From Luteitalea sp. TBR-22 (GTDB taxonomy: Bacteria > Acidobacteriota > Vicinamibacteria > Vicinamibacterales > Vicinamibacteraceae), in the NCBI RefSeq assembly GCF_016865485.1, contig NZ_AP024452.1:890501-954500 (forward strand): DNA of 64,000 nucleotides, given 5' to 3'. The translations under genes and the position numbers were made by a program. The notes under the pieces are model-generated. The model was not told where the DNA came from, did not search any database, and saw only the letters and a list, made by a program, of their open reading frames with translations. Below, piece after piece: positions 60,733 to 64,000 of the stretch; position 1 is the stretch's first letter, and every line of letters begins with the position of its first letter.

Positions 60733-61218
60733 ATGAAAGGCACGAGACACGGCGTCATTCTGGACGTCATCGAACGGGAGAGCATCTCGAGCCAGGAGAT
60801 GCTGCGGCAGCGCCTGCACGACCGCGGGGTCGACGTGACGCAGGCGACGCTGTCGCGCGACCTCAAGGAACTCGGGGTCGTCAAGCGGGCCAGTGACGGC
60901 GCCTACCAGCGTCTCGCCGCCGGGGTCGTGTCGTGGCCGGCCGATGCCCTGGCGAACCTGCAGCGCACCACGACCGAGTTCCTCAAGCGCTCGGATCGCT
61001 CCGAGCAGCTCGTCGTGCTGCGCACCGACTCGGGGCAGGCCGCCCTGCTGGCCATCGCCATCGACCGTGCCCCGGTCCCCGAGGTGCTCGGCACGGTGGC
61101 CGGCGACGACACCATCCTGGTCATCTGCCGCGATGCCCGCGCCGCCGAGGCACTCGTGGCGCGCCTCGACGCGTGGCGGACCGGCGCCACGGCTCGCATG
61201 CCGGCCCTTGCCCGGTAA
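60733..61218 (+). CDS. argR: Arginine repressor ArgR
   Basis: 161 residues, standard length. N-terminal winged helix with GVILDVIERESISSQEMLRQRL and the recognition helix VTQATLSRDLKELGVVK. C-terminal oligomerisation/arginine-binding domain with LRTDSGQAALLAIAIDRAPVPEVLGTVAGDDTILVICRD. It acts as a hexamer that binds ARG boxes when arginine is present. Divergent from argC and followed by the argG-like gene after 15 bp. Confidence 0.95.
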   Translation: MKGTRHGVILDVIERESISSQEMLRQRLHDRGVDVTQATLSRDLKELGVVKRASDGAYQRLAAGVVSWPADALANLQRTTTEFLKRSDRSEQLVVLRTDSGQAALLAIAIDRAPVPEVLGTVAGDDTILVICRDARAAEALVARLDAWRTGATARMPALAR

Positions 61219-61233
61219 GGACACGACGACACG

Positions 61234-62262
61234 ATGACGCAACCACGGGTGGTGCTCGCCCATGCCGGCGATGCCGGGACGCTCTGCGCGATTCCCTGGC
61301 TGGCCCGCGAGGCCGAGGTGGTCACCGTGACGGTGGACGTGGGGCAGGGCGACAGCCTGCTGGCGGTGCGTGAGCGCGCGCTCGAGGCCGGTGCGGTCCG
61401 TGCCCACGTGCTCGACGCCCGCGAGACCTTCGCACACGACATGGTGTTGCCGGCGCTGCGGGCCGGCGCGGTCGGCTTCGACGGCGATCCGCATGCGGCC
61501 GTCCTGGCGTTGCCGTGCGTCGCGGCGCAGGTGGCCACCGTGGCGGCGATGGAGCAGGCCGATGCGCTCGCGCACGGCGGGTCGGGTCAGGCGGCGGCGC
61601 GCATGGCACGGCTGCTGGGCGCCACCTCGCGCATCCCGGTGTATCCGAGCGTCGAGACGATGCCGGCCGAGGCCAGGGCTGCCGCGATGGCGCAGCTGCA
61701 GGCCGACGTCGAGGGCGTTCCAGCGGCGCGCGCCACGCTCTGGGGCCGCTCGCTCGCCACCGCGGGCGACCTGGCGGCGCCCGTCGCCGAGGCGCTCTTC
61801 AGCCAGACCCGCGCCGCGACGCGTGGTCCGGAGGCGCCTGCCACGCTCGACCTCCACTTCGAGGGCGGCACACCGCGTCGCGTCAACGGGGTCGCCATGC
61901 CGCTCGTGGAACTGCTCAGCAGCCTTGATACCATCGCCGCCGCGCACGGCGTGGGCCGCGTCGACGTGCTGGTGCCCGAGGGCGATGGCGTGCGGCGCGA
62001 GGTGGCCGAAGCCCCGGCGGCGACCGTGCTCCAGGTCGCCTTCCGGGAGCTCGAGGCCCTCACGCTCCCGTGGTCGCTGCGGACGCTGCGTCGCAGGCTC
62101 GCCGAGAGTTACGTGGACCTGCTGAGAACCGGCGACTGGCACGGCCTGACGCGCGCCTCGATCGACGCGCTGGCCGACCGAGCGCTGAAGGACGCCACCG
62201 CCACCATCCTGCTGCGGTTGTACAAGGGCGGGGTGCAGGTCGTGGGGCGCGAGCGCGGCTAG
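61234..62262 (+). CDS. Argininosuccinate synthase-like protein lacking the PP-loop signature
   Basis: 342 residues, against about 400 for bacterial ArgG. The overall match is clear: VVTVTVDVGQGDSLLAVRERALEAGA, RAHVLDARETFAHDMVLPALRAGA, ADALAHGGSGQ (113-119; ArgG AHGxTGKGND), ATLWGRSLA (LWGRS at 169-173), VNGVAMPLVELLSSLDTIAAAHGVGRVD. But the ATP-binding AYSGGLDTS has become LAHAGDAGT (8-16), the GNDQVRFE segment and the ENRxVGxKSR segment are gone, and the C-terminal tail of about 60 residues is missing. The frame is intact. Its place between argR and argH argues for a role in arginine metabolism, either as a divergent synthase or a non-catalytic partner. Confidence 0.8.
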   Translation: MTQPRVVLAHAGDAGTLCAIPWLAREAEVVTVTVDVGQGDSLLAVRERALEAGAVRAHVLDARETFAHDMVLPALRAGAVGFDGDPHAAVLALPCVAAQVATVAAMEQADALAHGGSGQAAARMARLLGATSRIPVYPSVETMPAEARAAAMAQLQADVEGVPAARATLWGRSLATAGDLAAPVAEALFSQTRAATRGPEAPATLDLHFEGGTPRRVNGVAMPLVELLSSLDTIAAAHGVGRVDVLVPEGDGVRREVAEAPAATVLQVAFRELEALTLPWSLRTLRRRLAESYVDLLRTGDWHGLTRASIDALADRALKDATATILLRLYKGGVQVVGRERG

Positions 62263-62272
62263 CGCGCTCGCG
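62248..62272 (+). terminator. Hairpin across the argG-like stop codon
   Basis: Perfect 10-bp stem CGCGAGCGCG (62248-62257) with CGCGCTCGCG (62263-62272). The TAG stop lies in the loop. Followed by TCCCCCCTG, so it could terminate or attenuate before argH. Confidence 0.5.
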
Positions 62273-62281
62273 TCCCCCCTG

Positions 62282-62308
62282 TAATTTCAAATTTCGAGTT
62301 TCAAATTA
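62282..62308. repeat. Heptamer repeat/dyad in the argH leader (aatttca)
   Basis: Units AATTTCA, AATTTCG, AGTTTCA, AATTACA. The outer ends are complementary (GTAATTT and AAATTAC). It lies directly before the argH start, where no ribosome site is seen. Confidence 0.75.
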
Positions 62309-62311
62309 CAC

Positions 62312-63691
62312 ATGTCCACCCTTTGGTCTGGTCGTTTCGCGAGTGCCCCTGATCAGGGCGTGTTCGCGTTCGGTGCCTCGTTTGCCTTCGATCGCCGCCT
62401 GTTCGAGGACGACGTGGAGGGCAGTCGCGCCTGGTCGGAGGCGCTGCTGAAGGCCGGCGTGCTGTCGGCCGACGAGCAGCAGGCGCTCGACCGCGCGCTC
62501 ACCGATCTGCGGGAGGCGGCGGCCGCCGACCCGGCGTTCGTGTCGGGTGAGGACGAGGACGTCCACTCGTTCGTCGAGCGACAGCTGGTGGCCCGGGTCG
62601 GCGCCACGGGCAAGCGGCTGCACACCGGGCGCTCGCGCAACGAGCAGGTCGCGCTCGACCTGCGCCTCTACCTTCGCCGCGCGATTCGCGCGCAGCAGGC
62701 GCGGCTGTGCTCGCTGGTCGATGCCCTGTGTGCCCGGGCAGCGGCGGCCGGCGACGCGCCGCTGCCGGCCTACACCCACCTGCGCCGGGCCCAGCCCGTG
62801 CTCGAGGCGCACTACTGGCTGGCGCACGCCTCGGCCTTCCGCCGCGCCTGCGAGCGCCTCGATGCCGTGTACGCCGAAACCGACGCGCTCCCGCTGGGTT
62901 CCGGCGCAATCGCCGGCAACTCCTTCCCGATCGACGTGGAGTTCCTGCGCGAGCGCCTCGGGTTCTCGCGCGTGGTGCTCAACAGCATGGACGCGGTGGC
63001 CGACCGTGACTTCGTGTCGAGCTTCCTGCACGCCTGCTCGCTGGTGATGGTTCACATCAGCCGTCTGGCCGAGGATGTGATCATCTACGGCTCCGAGGAG
63101 TTCGGTTTCTTCGAGCTCGACGATTCGGTGACCACCGGCAGCAGCCTGATGCCCCAGAAGAAGAACCCCGACCCCATGGAACTCGTACGTGGAAAGACGG
63201 GGCGGGTCATCGGTCGCCACACGGGCTGGCTGGTCTCGATGAAGGGCCTGCCCAGCGGGTACAACAAGGACCTGCAGGAAGACAAGGAGGCGGTGTTCGA
63301 CACCGAGGACACCGTCGCGGGGAGCCTCATGTCGTGCGAGGCGGTCGTGCGGACGCTGCGGGTGCGTCGCGACGTGACGCAGCGTGCAGCAGGAGGCTTC
63401 ATGCTCGCCACCGACGTGGCCGACTACCTGGTGCGCAAGGGCCTGCCATTCCGCGATGCCCACGAGCTTGTCGGCGGCATGGTGCGGACCTTGCTGGAAG
63501 AAGGACGAACGATCGAGTCACTCACTCCTGACGAGTGGCGGCGCTTCTCGCCGCTGTTTGCCGACGATGTGGTGGCGGCGATCACGCCCCTGGCCTCGAT
63601 CGGGGCACGGCGGACGCCGCAGAGCACCGCGCCAGGCGCGGTGGCGGCGCGACTGGACCAGATGCGGGAATGGCTTGAGTCGCGCGGATGA
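62312..63691 (+). CDS. argH: Argininosuccinate lyase
   Basis: 459 residues. Fumarase/aspartase superfamily: SGRFASAPDQGVFAFGASFAFDRRL, DEDVHSFVERQLV, LHTGRSRNEQVALDLRLYLR, YTHLRRAQPVLEAHYWLAH, DALPLGSGAIAGNSFPID, and the signature TTGSSLMPQKKNPDPMELVRGK with the catalytic Ser. It splits argininosuccinate to arginine and fumarate. The QPV (residues usually QPxTxAHxL) variant is minor. Start ATG 62312. Confidence 0.95.
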   Translation: MSTLWSGRFASAPDQGVFAFGASFAFDRRLFEDDVEGSRAWSEALLKAGVLSADEQQALDRALTDLREAAAADPAFVSGEDEDVHSFVERQLVARVGATGKRLHTGRSRNEQVALDLRLYLRRAIRAQQARLCSLVDALCARAAAAGDAPLPAYTHLRRAQPVLEAHYWLAHASAFRRACERLDAVYAETDALPLGSGAIAGNSFPIDVEFLRERLGFSRVVLNSMDAVADRDFVSSFLHACSLVMVHISRLAEDVIIYGSEEFGFFELDDSVTTGSSLMPQKKNPDPMELVRGKTGRVIGRHTGWLVSMKGLPSGYNKDLQEDKEAVFDTEDTVAGSLMSCEAVVRTLRVRRDVTQRAAGGFMLATDVADYLVRKGLPFRDAHELVGGMVRTLLEEGRTIESLTPDEWRRFSPLFADDVVAAITPLASIGARRTPQSTAPGAVAARLDQMREWLESRG

Positions 63692-63702
63692 TGTGCTAGT
63701 AT
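63675..63702 (+). promoter_or_regulatory. Sigma-70-like promoter before the last gene
   Basis: TTGAGT (63675-63680), 16-bp spacer, TAGTAT (63697-63702), overlapping the end of argH. It would drive the gene starting at 63776 with a leader of about 65 nt. Confidence 0.5.
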
Positions 63703-63775
63703 CCGGTGACCTCCTTTCCGTTGGGTCTGTCGCGGAGATCCCGACCCGCCTGGGACGTACTTCCGGGAGCTGTTG

Positions 63776-64000
63776 ATGCAAGAGCGCCGGCTTCGGCTGG
63801 GTGAGACGCTGGACGACTACTGTCCGCGCGAGAAACGCCTTACCAATCATGTGATCGTCGCGCTGGTCGGCGACGAGGTCCGCACCACCCGGTGCTCGAC
63901 CTGCGATACCGAACACGTCTACAAGCAGGGCAAGGTGCCAGCCCGCCGCAAGAAGGCGGAACCGCAGGCGGCCCTGTACAAGACGGTGCTCGACAACATC
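63776..64000 (+). CDS. Zinc-ribbon-like hypothetical protein, N-terminal part
   Basis: 75 codons, cut by the window edge. MQERRLRLGETLDDYCPREK is followed by VIVALVGDEVRTTRCSTCDT: one CP and one CxxC spaced by about 27 residues, consistent with a zinc ribbon. A basic segment (KVPARRKKAEPQ) follows. It may be a nucleic-acid-binding or scaffold protein of unknown function. Start ATG 63776 with GGGAGCTGTTG upstream, and a promoter-like pair 75-100 bp before. Confidence 0.65.
   Translation, partial: MQERRLRLGETLDDYCPREKRLTNHVIVALVGDEVRTTRCSTCDTEHVYKQGKVPARRKKAEPQAALYKTVLDNI

Noticed and set aside
61234-62262. argG-like gene as a frameshifted pseudogene
   Set aside because: The frame is continuous, internal conserved blocks are in register, and codon usage resembles its neighbours. 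The missing motifs are substitutions, not frame changes.

Overview
This window looks like chromosomal DNA from a very GC-rich, free-living, Gram-negative heterotroph. My best guess is an acidobacterium of the Vicinamibacteria/Luteitalea type. That is inferred from gene content: a VWA-related secreted protein, several ~900-residue secreted M14 peptidases, a tricorn-type protease, a carboxypeptidase-regulatory-like TonB receptor, and an argC-B-D-(GNAT)-J-F cluster divergent from argR-G-H. No 16S rRNA gene is present to confirm it. I found no rRNA, tRNA, CRISPR, prophage or transposase genes. Genes are dense, often overlap by ATGA/GTGA, and many start with GTG.

Layout. 1-2.9 kb: edge of a VWA protein, a secreted hypothetical protein and an exported amidohydrolase. 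2.9-6.7 kb: a tight plus-strand run of small cytosolic proteins (hypothetical, DUF4256, small methyltransferase, a DinB-Arr rifamycin ADP-ribosyltransferase fusion, a Vat-type xenobiotic acetyltransferase, a VOC protein) that resembles a drug-modification cassette. 6.7-10.6 kb: sialidase, zinc alcohol dehydrogenase, aldehyde dehydrogenase. 10.7-13.7 kb: glucosyl-3-phosphoglycerate synthase with an MpgP/GpgP-type phosphatase and a methyltransferase, probably making the compatible solute glucosylglycerate. 13.7-29.7 kb: SCO1-like lipoprotein, tricorn protease, PP2C phosphatase with Ser/Thr kinase, TIM-barrel isomerase, two M14 peptidases, GNAT, SGNH lipoprotein and a SnoaL-like protein. 29.7-35.1 kb: a GAF-GGDEF protein with a degenerate HD-GYP domain, a metal-linked small protein with a TonB receptor, and a cobalamin adenosyltransferase. 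35.3-40.9 kb: GluQ, SGNH hydrolase, M19 dipeptidase, CoA-transferase, M20 amidohydrolase. 41.1-47 kb: feoA-feoB with a small Cys-containing partner and a Fur-like box, OsmC, a membrane acyltransferase, an MBL hydrolase and Dps. 47-54.2 kb: a third M14 peptidase, a 730-bp non-coding region, pxpA, a TSUP permease and an S9 peptidase. 54.3-63.7 kb: arginine biosynthesis in two divergent units around an ArgR-type control region. 63.8 kb to the edge: start of a zinc-ribbon-like protein.

The most interesting signal is in the non-coding DNA. At 49.9-50.4 kb two copies of a ~116-nt block lie exactly 335 bp apart. Each has a near-consensus sigma-54 (-24/-12) promoter followed by a conserved structured RNA with a terminal hairpin, and the stem changes between copies keep pairing. 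This looks like a tandem pair of sigma-54-dependent small RNAs. A second theme is at least ten gene junctions carrying degenerate tandem repeats, mostly heptamers, each locus with its own unit, like the heptanucleotide STRRs of cyanobacteria. A third is an ArgG-like protein between argR and argH that has lost the ATP-binding PP-loop signature and the C-terminal segment, although its frame is intact.

Functionally, the genes suggest a scavenger of proteins and peptides (secreted M14, S9, S41-tricorn, M19 and M20 enzymes, plus 5-oxoproline recycling), with ferrous iron uptake and storage, osmoprotection, and full arginine synthesis by the acetyl-cycling route.
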